Below, in pieces: positions 23,100 to 32,556 of a DNA stretch of 64,000 bases. The translations under genes and the position numbers were made by a program. Each line of letters starts with the position of its first letter. Position 1 is the stretch's first letter. This stretch comes from Selaginella moellendorffii (taxonomy: Eukaryota; Streptophyta; Lycopodiopsida; Selaginellales; Selaginellaceae): assembly GCF_000143415.4 (NCBI RefSeq), contig NW_003314352.1:632402-696401 (forward strand), in the 5' to 3' direction. The notes under the pieces are model-generated. The model was not told the DNA's origin. It did not search any database and worked only from the letters and a program-made list of their open reading frames with translations.

Positions 23100-24297
23100 T
23101 CACTGTTTCTCCTCCTCAGCCTCCTCCTCGGACACCTCGGGCTCTTCTTCCTCTTCCTCTTTCGTTTGTTTCTCCTCCTCGTCCTCGGGTGGTAAAACCA
23201 GCTGCCTCAAATTGTATTTCGCGAGCTCTTTGTATCCACTCAGGACTCCAATGCCGCAAGTCGTCTGGCAAAAGCAGTTTCTTATCAACCTTAGCCGCTG
23301 CAAAGAACCGGTTGAATTACCTTCGCGACTTGGACGATGATCGTCTTTTGCGGCGCTTTGAGGTCCACCGCGTGAGGCTTTGGGACGAGCTGAGCCACGG
23401 CGTCGATCAAAGTCATCCTGTCAAGCCCTGTGTTTGCCCGGGCTTCGTAAACCACTGCAAACTAGAACGGCTCCAAAGCTCAGATGCAAGCAAAAAGAAA
23501 AAGCCACTTTTACCTTGGTCCCTTCGGCAGCTTCTGCTGGGAAGTGCTTGAGAATCAGCGGCTGGGCAGCGATCTTCACTTCCTCGGCGGATGCGTAGCA
23601 TGTCACTTCCATCGGTAGCAGCTTCATGCAAAACCTGTCGACGAGCAGCATTAGAATGAAGCTAGCATAGCGCAGGAGAGGAGGAACCTTGTCCTGGATT
23701 TCTTAGTGCTGGCTACCATGCGAACGATTGACTCGGCAAGTTCCACGGGGCCGATCGACGCTTTCACCATCTCGATGAAAACCACGCCATTACACCCCGT
23801 CTCAGAACTTACAAACCGCGCCTGTATCTTCCAGTCATCCTCGGAGGAAAGAAGAACAAAAAAAAAAAGGATCGCTTACATTCTTCTTGTCTCGGAGCTC
23901 GACGATCTCCTCCTTCAAAAGCTCGTCAAAGTTCTTCTCAGACGCATCGCTAGACTTCGCGGCAGCTTGCTCGCCCTCGGCATTTTCGTCCTCCGCGACG
24001 CTGATGACACCGCCAAGATCCTCGAAATACTGCGATCGATCGATCAAGGAGAGAATTTCGTCCCAAAACCATGGCCTACCCGCTCAAGCAGATTGATGGA
24101 TTCCCGGGAACACTGGCGCTCCCTCCCTCCATCGCAGGTGATGAGGAAGCCTTGGCGCCCAATGGGGATAGAAGCACCGCCGCGCTTGCGCTTGGATCCC
24201 TAAAATCACGCGAAATTTCCATCGGGGAAGGAGAAATCTATCCACGCAAACTCACGTATGCCATGTACTTCGAACGGCGCCTCTTGTCCTCCGCCAT
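23100..24297 (-). CDS. THUMP-domain tRNA acetylation adaptor (Tan1/THUMPD1)
   Basis: Homologue of yeast Tan1 and human THUMPD1, the RNA-binding partner of the NAT10/Kre33 acetyltransferase for N4-acetylcytidine in tRNA-Ser and tRNA-Leu. Seven exons (24297-24256, 24199-24080, 24029-23880, 23839-23688, 23634-23514, 23461-23321, 23264-23100) give 296 aa. Family marks are the basic N terminus, GRQGFLITCDGGRERQCSRE, the GCNGVVFIEMV block, and the THUMP core (VVYEARANTG, then KTIIVQVAK and CGIGVLSGYKELAKYNLRQL). The tail is Glu-rich. The acceptor of exon 6 was placed at TTCTAG to keep VVYEAR in frame. Substrates are inferred from the family. Confidence 0.92.
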
Positions 24298-24334
24298 GGC
24301 TCGTTCTAGGGCGTTTATTCAGCCCTAGTCATAG

Positions 24335-24520
24335 TTTTTAAACAGTCAGTTTAAAAAGTCAATGGTCAACGGTCAGCTCTAAGCACTTTTTTTAAGGGTC
24401 AGCTCTATTTTCTACGGTCAGCCACGACAAATACCCTTTTAAAAAACCCTGTCGGGTCAGCCCTAGTCCTAGACAACGGTCAGCTTTCTAATATTTTTCT
24501 ACGGTCAACTGGCAATGAAA
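24335..24520. promoter_or_regulatory. Cluster of GGTCAGC/GGTCAAC motifs
   Basis: Within about 185 bases the motif GGTCAGC or GGTCAAC occurs at least six times, at uneven spacing. The stretch lies directly upstream of the THUMPD1-like start codon and downstream of the plastid ATP synthase delta stop. On the minus strand the GGTCAAC copies read GTTGACC, which contains the W-box core TTGAC. Confidence 0.5.
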
Positions 24521-24536
24521 TGCAAAAAGTTTGTTC

Positions 24537-25286
24537 TTAAGAGACGGCCACTTTGCTATCCATGGAAGCCAAGTCGGCGGCGATTCGATCGAGCTGGCCC
24601 TTGACAGTGAGATCGATGACGAGCGACGCGCCGGGGCCATACTTGACCTTGAACCCCGCGATCACGGATGGATCCACCTCGTTCTTGATCTTGACGTTCT
24701 TGGCCTTGGAGAGGCTCCGGATCTTCTTGGCGATCTCCGCGAGTTGCGAGTTGTCGATCTTCACCGCGGACGTGACCACCGCGATCTCGGTGTCGGTCAG
24801 CTTGTAGTAGCTCGTCTCGAACGCCTGGAAGATCTTTTTGGCGATGCCCACCCGGCGCTTGTCCACCAGCACGAACAGGAGATTGGTGGTGTAGGCGTGG
24901 AGCTTCTCCTCCTTGGCGATGGCCTTGATCACCGATTTCTTGCGCTCCACGTCCGCCACCGGGTTGGCCAGGAACTTGGCCACCTTGGGGTTGTCAAAGT
25001 ACTTGCCCAGCTTCTCGGTGTCGCCATAGATGGTGTCGAGCACATTCTTGGACTGGGCTAGGTTCGCCAGCGCCGACGCATAGGATTCCTCCACGCCCAT
25101 CACCACCACCGCGCGGCTGCCGGCTCGATTGCTACTGGATCTTAGCTCCGGGGCCCTGGCGGCCAGCGCGTTCCAGGAGATCCGCGAGGTGCTAGACAGC
25201 GCCACTGCTCGGGCGCGAGAGGAATTAGCGATGCCCGCGCGGTGCGCCGCCGCTGTGGCCACTGCTGAGGATGACGATAGCTCCAT
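24537..25286 (-). CDS. ATPD: Chloroplast ATP synthase delta subunit (OSCP type)
   Basis: Peripheral stalk subunit of plastid CF1, equal to bacterial delta and mitochondrial OSCP. Intronless, 249 aa from the ATG at 25286. The first 60 or so residues are a Ser/Ala/Arg-rich transit peptide. The mature part opens ESYASALANLAQ and has the family blocks PKVAKFLANPV, TNLLFVLVDKRR and the closing KYGPGASLVIDLTVKGQL. An upstream in-frame extension is open but lacks targeting character, so the start at 25286 is preferred. Confidence 0.96.
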   Translation of the reverse strand: MELSSSSAVATAAAHRAGIANSSRARAVALSSTSRISWNALAARAPELRSSSNRAGSRAVVVMGVEESYASALANLAQSKNVLDTIYGDTEKLGKYFDNPKVAKFLANPVADVERKKSVIKAIAKEEKLHAYTTNLLFVLVDKRRVGIAKKIFQAFETSYYKLTDTEIAVVTSAVKIDNSQLAEIAKKIRSLSKAKNVKIKNEVDPSVIAGFKVKYGPGASLVIDLTVKGQLDRIAADLASMDSKVAVS

Positions 25287-25915
25287 TGCAGATCGAGATC
25301 GATCGAGGTATCGATCCAGGAGAGAATCTCTATTCAATCGATATCTATCTATCCACTGGTACCTCTTCTTCTTCTTCCTTGGCCCCCGTTTGCTCGGGAT
25401 TGGAGTTTCTCGTTCGATTGGATGTGGCATGGACGAACCAGATGACACTGTTGTCCGGCCACTCGATTCCTGCCACGTGTCGCTCTCTATCCTGCCCAGC
25501 CCAAGAACCCCAGACGTCGTCCTCTGTCCTCGGCGTCACCGCATTCTTGTCTCGCGCGCTTGAGCCCTAATGCGAGATAAACCGTGGATGTGCCGTCCAC
25601 GTGTTCAGAGATTAGATATTTCTCAAAAGCGAGGCATCTTGTGCATATTCGCTCTACGGAACGTGTCTAGCGTACGCACTTTGGCGGGGAGATCTTTGTT
25701 TAGGTTGCTACCTAGGGCCGAGAGCGCGGAGGCGCGCTACCGACGAGCAATCGATCGACCGGAAAGATCGAATCGATCGATTGCGTGCTGCGCTAGTTCT
25801 GGATTGCGTGCTCGAGTGGAGAATGTTGCGTCTATGAGGTTCTTGTTTAGCGCCAGCGATGATTTCTTCGAGTGAACGGTAGCGGTAGGTGAAAGACTCG
25901 TGCTCTAGATCTTCC
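25287..25915. promoter_or_regulatory. Divergent promoter between plastid ATP synthase delta and NYC1
   Basis: 629 bases between two start codons that face away. CACGTG-type cores occur near 25474 (CCACGTGTCG) and 25600 (CCACGTGTTC), compatible with light or ABA bZIP/bHLH control. Both genes act in chloroplasts, but shared control is only inferred. Confidence 0.45.
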
Positions 25916-28101
25916 ATGCTCGGGGCTGTCGATATTTCGGCGATGACACCGCGAATCGGGGCGAATTGCTGCCCCTCCCAAGCGTCCGCGATAGAATGTA
26001 AGGACTTCTGCCAAGCGGCAACATTTTCTAGATTAGTCCATTGCAAGCTCAAGAGCAGGCGATGGATTCGAAGGCGAGTGTCTTGTTCTCTAAAGAGAGG
26101 AGAAGACAGCCACGAGAGTAGCTCGGAGACGAGGACGAAATCCTCGCAGAAGTCTGGGTTTTGGAACGAGACGGAGATTGGGAAACTGGTTGGGCCATTG
26201 ATTCATGTTCTCAATGGTTCTGCCAAGCCCGAGGCCGAGAGTTCCTTGCCGCCAACCCCGAGTCAGGTCGATGATTTTCCTGGGAAGATCGTCCAGGTGC
26301 TGAGTGGAACGTCATCGCCATGGTCGCCATCTCAAGTATCTCAGTTCAAGAAAACACTGCGGTGGGCCGAAAATGAGTCTCTCAAGGTGAGTTGTTCTGC
26401 TTGGAAGATTTCCTCGTTCTTAGATCTTCCATTGGATCTTGCAGTTCGCTCGTAAAATTGGGAAAGGGATGTTCGTGGTGGCAGCGACAGGAGCCATTCT
26501 AGCTACTGGATTACAGCTTTCAGGTGTGTCATTCGTGCTACCATTATTGAGTTTTAGCTTTGTTTTTGAAGATGGTGATCCAAGACTCGAAAGCTGGCTA
26601 TGGTTCAGCTGGCTCGCTGGCCTAGTTATTGGAAGTATGATAGGCTCAAAACACGTACTAGAGAGCAACGCGAAGCCGGGGCCTCTTAACATTGTGATCA
26701 CTGGAAGGTTTCTTCGTTGAGTGTTTTTTCTGAAGATTTTTTGTAACTCTGGAAAACGTGCAGTACCCGTGGTCTTGGAAAAGCACTGGCTCGAGAATTT
26801 CTAAGAGCTGGAGACAACGTCATCGTTGCTTCCCGCAGGTTGGTGTTTGAGTTTGTTAAGGATGAACTTACTAGTTTATCTTCGACAGTCATTCGTCCGT
26901 TGCCTCCACGGTGGAAGAGCTGACCCAAGAGCTTGAAGAGTCGAGCAGGAACACTTCGACAGCTTTAAGTTGGCCCGAAAAGAATCACACAAAAATGTCC
27001 GGGAAAGTTGTGGGAACAACCTGCAACGTGTCGAACAGCGACGAAGTGAAAGCTTTAGCTGAAGTCGCAATGGAAAAGTTTGGAAGCATTGATATCTGGG
27101 TGAAGTATCTCGAGACATTTTATTACAAAGCATTCGATTGACCAAGCTTTTGTTCGAGCAGATTAACAACGCCGGTGTCAACAAGGGGTTTAAACCACTG
27201 ACAGACTTTGACGACGAAGAGATCGAACAGGTTCGCTACGAAATTTACGTCTGGTTTGAAGCAGCTGACAGATGACGTTCCAGATTGTTTCAACAAATCT
27301 CGTTGGATCAATGATTTGCACTCGTGAAGCAATCCGCGTGATGAAAAAGCAACCAAAGAAGGGTCATATATTCAACATGGATGGCGCTGGCTCGAATGGT
27401 GCAGGCACTCCATTAACAGCAGTGTAAGTAGTGATCTGTCTCAATGGAGGTTTTTATGTGTTTCATACAATATTGTAGATACGGAGCCAGCAAAAGTGGG
27501 CTTCGACAGCTTCACGAGTCCCTGCGAAAGGAATGCAGGGGCTCTCGCGTTGGAATTCACACCGCATCTCCTGGCATGGTTCTTACAGACCTCCTACTAA
27601 GGTACTCTAAATTCTTTCTTAAAAGTTTGAAATTCTAAATCGTTGTTCTAGTGGAGCATCTCTTCACAACAAGAAGATGTTCAACATCATCTGCGAGCAG
27701 CCGGAAACCGTTGCTCGCGACCTCGTCCCCAAGATGCGGCGCGTGAAAGGAACAGGAAAGGCCATCGAGTACCTCACTCCACCGAGAATCATTCTCGCCA
27801 TCATCACGGCGTGGTTGCATCGCGGTCGCTGGTTCGATGAAGAGGTCCGTATAAAGACTCAAAGTTTAGACCCTCTCGTCGCGAGCCTGACTAGAATTTT
27901 TGCTTTACCATCCAGGGAAGAGCAGTGTATGCGGCCGAAGCCGATCGCTTGAGAGTGTGGGCGGAGGAACGGCAGCGCTCCAATTTCGCTTCGGCCATGG
28001 AGACCGTTCCCAGCGGCACTTGGGTCTCACTCTTCTCTTCCTCAGTCATTTGTGCATACATTATTCTCGCCAACGCTGACAGCAATCTCCCTGGGACGTA
28101 A
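25916..28101 (+). CDS. NYC1: Chlorophyll b reductase NYC1
   Basis: A thylakoid-membrane short-chain dehydrogenase that reduces chlorophyll b to 7-hydroxymethyl chlorophyll a, the first step of LHCII breakdown. Nine exons (25916-26386, 26445-26707, 26764-26838, 26889-27099, 27162-27230, 27284-27423, 27479-27601, 27652-27844, 27916-28101) close in frame to 576 aa. After an Arg/Ser/Cys-rich transit region come hydrophobic helices (GMFVVAATGAILATGL, WLWFSWLAGLVIG). The NADPH fold follows (TGSTRGLGKALA), then NNAGVNKG, the catalytic YGASKSG (YxxxK) and SPGM. A last hydrophobic helix (VSLFSSSVICAYIILA) closes the protein. Membrane helices separate NYC1 from its soluble partner NOL. The exact N terminus is the least certain part. 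Confidence 0.93.
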
Positions 28102-28161
28102 AGAGCTCGTTCGTGTAAGCTTCTTTTATAGAAATAGAATAGCTATGACAGGTCCATTGGT

Positions 28162-29169
28162 TTATCTCGAAAAGGATTTGCAAACTTTGCAGTGGCAGCT
28201 CCCACCAAGGACTGCTGGCAAGTCTTCACTGTCGATCGCCTCCAGTAAGCTCTCGCTGCCATCGCCCCTGTGGATGCTGATCTTCTTCCTCGTCTTTTCG
28301 TCCATGAAGGGCCCCAGGAGCTGCCAGACGATCTTGAAAGACACTGGAGCATTCACGATGATCACTTGTCCCAGGTACTCCGGGTAGTACTGGGAGAAGA
28401 CGTGAGCAAAATGGGAGAGGATCTTTCTCACTCGAGAATTCGTGAAGGTGGAGATCCCCTGCCAAGACCATGGATCGATCGAATGATAATTGGAAGAAAG
28501 AAAAGAAGATCTAGAGCAGTGTGACTTACAACGTTTTTGAGATCGATCACGATTGTCACACGGCCGACGTGATGGCCGGCGTCCCTGGAGCAAGCCGGGA
28601 GCTTGTTTTGGTGGAGATCCTCGAGAACCCATAGCCCACGCCGGATCAGGCGCTCCTCGCTCGTCGCCTCGAACAAAGCTTCCACATTCAATCTTAGAAA
28701 ACCAAACAAAACGATTAGATTCCCATTCCCAGGGGAAAAGAAGCTGGATCCATCCATGGATCGAAACGCTGGACGATCGCATACCTCGAGAAGAGCTGGA
28801 TGTTGACAGGGCGGCCTCGCTTGTCAGTCTTGTGCCACGCTTGAGGCCACGCCTCAATCACGCGCTCCAGCTCCGGGTACGAGAAATCCTGCGAGAGAGG
28901 AGAAACTCCTCCAGCGATCCCGCAAACCCTGTCGAAAATTTTCTTACCTCCAGCACCGAATCCACCGATTGCTCCTTGTGCCACCGGACGAATTCCTCGT
29001 ACATGGCTGCCGCCTTGGGCACGTCGAGCATCCTTGCACGGAGAAATCGCAGCAGGAGCTCGTCATTGTCGCGGCCGGGGGGGCAATGCAATCCCTTCTT
29101 TTCGACACAGATCCGGAATTCTCCCAATGATGCCGCCTCCGGTCCTGAGACAGCGCTGTCGTCAAACAT
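28162..29169 (-). CDS. Sec14-like / CRAL-TRIO lipid-transfer protein
   Basis: A phosphoinositide or lipid-transfer domain protein. Exons 29169-28948, 28888-28785, 28692-28530 and 28458-28162 give 261 aa. The CRAL-TRIO N-terminal helices contain LLRFLRARMLDVPKAAAMY. The lipid-binding core has RGRPVNIQLFSR, VTIVIDLKNV, YYPEYLGQVIIVNAPVSFKIVW, then LPAVLGGSC, the usual end of the fold. A GOLD or nodulin tail is absent. The start is not firm: a TTGCAG acceptor lies 19 bases upstream of the ATG and an intron-like stretch begins at the end of the cryptochrome frame, so a 5' exon may exist. It is convergent with NYC1, with only 60 bases between stops. Confidence 0.87.
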
Positions 29170-29241
29170 TGGATCCAAGGAGAATCTCCTGCAAGCATAT
29201 TATTGTCATCAGGTTTGTAACATTACATTGATTGGACCTTT

Positions 29242-31275
29242 TTAAGAACTAACCTCTGGAACTCTTCCCTCCTCTTTCCTCTTGCGGCGAGAGGAGATTT
29301 CACCATCCTCTTGCTCTAGATCCCGTTTTAATATGTTCTTCGCTCCACCATCATTGTTGGAACGCTCTCCTGCGGAAGGGACCATTTGATCGATACCACC
29401 GCCTTTGATTCTCGCCATCGGCATTTTGGTGTTTCCATCCATAGATTTCCTGCTGGTGCTTGCAGCGCCATAATCTTCTTCTTCCTCCTCTTGGCTACAA
29501 AGATTTAAATCAAGGCAAGCACCACCCTTACCTGAAACCGGTGCTGTAGCACTCTTTTTCCACATCTCATCAAGTGCTTGTTGTTGCCTGTAATACGCGG
29601 CCGCTACTTCTACTATTGGCCTTGGATAATTTGATCCCAGCTCGACACCAGCGGCTCTCAAAATAGTTGAGGGAGCATCCCATGGGTGGTGAATCCAATC
29701 TATGGGAACTCTTGATAATTCGGGTAGCCATTTCCGAACGTACTCTCCCTTGGGATCCAACTTGTATCCTTCTTCCTGATTTGGATCAAATATATAAACT
29801 GAGATGTTTATAAGAGAAAAACTATACTTACCTGCGGATTTTCCCATCGATCAAGCTCATGGCCGTCCGGCAAGCCTCCGGAAATGTACTGCCAGCCAAG
29901 AACATCATTTTCCACATCTGCATCAAGCAATGTCTCCCAGAAGTACTTCATTCCCCAAGTCCATGGAACCTGGAGAAATTTAACCAGAAAGCTCGAGACC
30001 ACAACTCGGATTTTGCAATGCAGCCAGCCAGTAGCCCACAGCTGCCTCATCCCTGCATCTACCAAAGGATATCCGGTTCGCCCCTGCCTCCAGCTCTTGA
30101 AATATCCCTCGTCGGCCCTCCATGGAAAGTGTTTGAGGTTTGCCAAGAGAGATCTCTTGTGAGTAAACGGGAAATTGAAGCTCAAGTACCTCGAGTATTC
30201 TCGTAACCCAAGAGCTCGAAGAAACATGTTCATGCTTTCAACGTCCACGGCTTCTTTGGATCGAAACTGCTGCATCCGAATAGAATAGAAAATCTTGCGG
30301 ATGCTGATCTCGCCAAAGTGAAGATGCGGCGACAACTGTGAAGTTGTGACACTGTCAATCTGCTTGCGACGGATAGAATATTGTAAAATCGGCCCTGAGA
30401 GAAAATCTGTGAAAGCTTTGTCTCCTGCACACCAGCCAGGAGTCCAGCTTCTGGCCAGCAGCGCGTTGCTACTCTTTTCAGCTTCATTTTCCAGGCCGAG
30501 TTGATCGATAGAGCAGCTCTGACAAAGATATCCTGCAAAATCCAGGTAAAAACTACCAGTTCCAGCAAAACAAAATATCGAATCTTGGAATATTAATGGT
30601 TACCCGGAAGCGATAGCAATTGTCTGGGAGGCAAGAGTGGGGCTTCAGGGTCCCGCATGCTCAAACTCTTGCTCCAGAAAGCTTGAAATGTTGTGAAGAC
30701 TTGCCCCTGATCGTCATAAATCTCCCACGGCTCATAAAGCAAATCTCCCCGAAAGGTTTTGACAGAGATTCCATGGTCTGCCAGGCCTTGCTTCACTCTG
30801 TGATCGCGGATCAAGGACACAGGATCTGAAACATCGTGTAGCCAATAGGTGGAATGAATGAAAGAAAAAAGCAAAGCAAAGCAAAGCAAAGAAAAGATGG
30901 TCACGTACCGTACAAGTGATTGTAAAAGACTTGCGAGGCGCCCGTGTCGTGGGCGATTTGCAGCAGTGCGTCGAGCGTCCCAGCGGTGCGCCTCACAAGC
31001 AGCGGGGCTCCCAAGCGCTCCAGCGAAGAACTTAGCTGGATCAAGCTCTGTTTGAGCCACCAGCGCGACACTCTCCCGGGCTGGAACTGGCCCTCCTCCT
31101 CCGGACACCAGACAAACACCGGCACAACGATGGATCCCTTCCTCGCCACTGCCGCTGCAAGCGCTGGATTGTCGTCCAGCCTCAGATCCCTACGAAACCA
31201 CACCAAAATCGTGCATGCGGCCGGCGGCGATGCTCCGGATTCTCCTTCCTCCCCCGCGGATGCTCCGCCCTCCAT
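29242..31275 (-). CDS. CRY: Plant cryptochrome
   Basis: A blue-light receptor with an FAD-binding photolyase-like region. Four exons (31275-30909, 30825-30604, 30532-29832, 29775-29242) give 607 aa. The N-terminal antenna domain starts ILVWFRRDLRLDDNPAL. The FAD pocket shows LSPHLHFGEIS, HKRSLLANLKHFPWRADE, WRQGRTGYPLVDAGMRQLWATGW and DADVENDVLGWQYISG. The plant-CRY block WIHHPWDAP ... GVELGSNYP follows. The C-terminal extension is short (about 110 aa), acidic then basic, with an NLS-like RRKRKEE. CRY1/CRY2 split occurred in seed plants, so no number is given. Its stop is 72 bases from the Sec14-like ATG. Confidence 0.95.
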
Positions 31276-31556
31276 GGATTCGTGATCTAGCAGCTGGCTA
31301 GAATATCATAGATCGAGAGGAGGAGAAGTGCGACAGATCTAACCGAATCGATGCCTTTCCAGTCGCTAGCAGGGATTATATCAGCTGGGAATAGAGGGAA
31401 TCCCAAATTCCAGAGCAAATCCCTGTGACAGTAGCAGGGTGCCCATGACCGTTCTAGTCGGATCATGTTCGACGCATCGTCGCATCGCAGCCGTGGATCT
31501 ACGCCGCACGGAATGTCCGGGGCATATTCTGTCACTAGGTGGTCCATTTTCACGCT

Positions 31557-32390
31557 ATGGAGGAGTGGAAGCATCGCCTCCTTCCCAAGGAGGAGAATGC
31601 CGACATGGAGGAGCGCGAGAATGAGATGGCTCAGCTGCGCCAATCCATCGATCGCGTCTCGATGCTGCTCAAGGCGCGCAAGGCCGGGCAGAATTGGCGC
31701 TCCAAATCATCCACCCTAGGATCGTCACGCCCCAGCGGCGATGACCACGAGTCCCACCGCGATTCTTCCTCGAATTCCTCCTCCTCCTCCTGGCGCCATA
31801 ATCTGCGAGGCGCGCTCGAATCCACGCCGGCGCACGTCACGATCGTGGCGCTGCTGCTCATCGATCTCCTGGCCACGGCCGTGGATCTGCTGCTCACGAT
31901 CCACAACACCTCCGCCGACCTCCGCGAGTGCTCCGCCTCGGTCCGGGCATGCCAGTGCGATCCCACCGGATTCAGCAGCGGCCGCGAGCCGTGGGAGTTC
32001 TTGCACTGGATCAGCGTGGGCATCCTGGGCGTCTTGATGCTCAACGTGATAGGGTTGATGGTCGCGTTTGGGGCATCGTTCTTCAAGCACGCTGGCTACG
32101 TACTGGATCTGTTCGTGGTCACCAGTGCGCTGGTGCTGGAGGTGTTCTTCCAGGCGGACACGGCAGGGCTGCTCATCATCCTCAACCTGTGGCGGATCGT
32201 GCGCGTGGCGCACGGGATCTTCGAGGTGACCGACGAGGCGTGGGAGAATGAGATCGAGGACATGAAGGAGCGGATCGAGGGCGCGGAGGAGCGATTCAAT
32301 CGGGAATGCGGCGCCAGGGATCGCCGGATCCAGCAGCTCGAGGCGCAGCTCGCCGCCGCCAAGACTCAAAATCTAGACGACGTGTTGTGA
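31557..32390 (+). CDS. Voltage-gated proton channel, Hv1 type
   Basis: A four-helix voltage-sensor protein that conducts protons without a separate pore. Intronless, 277 aa from the ATG at 31557. A charged, Ser-rich N terminus precedes S1 (VTIVALLLIDLLATAVDLLL), which keeps the Asp needed for proton selectivity in animals. S2 is WISVGILGVLMLNVIGLMVAF. S3 holds VLDLFVVTSALVLEVFF. S4 reads GLLIILNLWRIVRVAHGIFE. A long C-terminal coiled coil follows (heptads to about residue 270), as in Hv1 dimers. Compared with animal Hv1, the first S4 arginine is Asn and the Asn after the third is His; the S2 acidic residue of the charge-transfer centre also looks like Asn. Hence gating may differ. Divergent from CRY by 281 bases. 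Confidence 0.88.
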   Translation: MEEWKHRLLPKEENADMEERENEMAQLRQSIDRVSMLLKARKAGQNWRSKSSTLGSSRPSGDDHESHRDSSSNSSSSSWRHNLRGALESTPAHVTIVALLLIDLLATAVDLLLTIHNTSADLRECSASVRACQCDPTGFSSGREPWEFLHWISVGILGVLMLNVIGLMVAFGASFFKHAGYVLDLFVVTSALVLEVFFQADTAGLLIILNLWRIVRVAHGIFEVTDEAWENEIEDMKERIEGAEERFNRECGARDRRIQQLEAQLAAAKTQNLDDVL

Positions 32391-32556
32391 CACGTCGTGC
32401 TGGCGTGTCTGACACGCGTGCCAGCATGCTAACTTGGCACATGCCATGTGTGTGCCGACGTGGTAATTGTTTTCATTTATTTACTTCCAAAAGACAAACA
32501 ATAAGGAAGCTCTGTTTTCAGGGCTGGGTAAAAGGAGAATTTAGGGTTCTTCGCGG

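Noticed and set aside
25708-26052. Minus-strand frame of 114 codons opposite the NYC1 N terminus
   Set aside because: It reads rather protein-like, but it lies antisense to the NYC1 first exon and promoter, ends in GATC-type repeats, and matches no family. The plus-strand NYC1 model explains the region.
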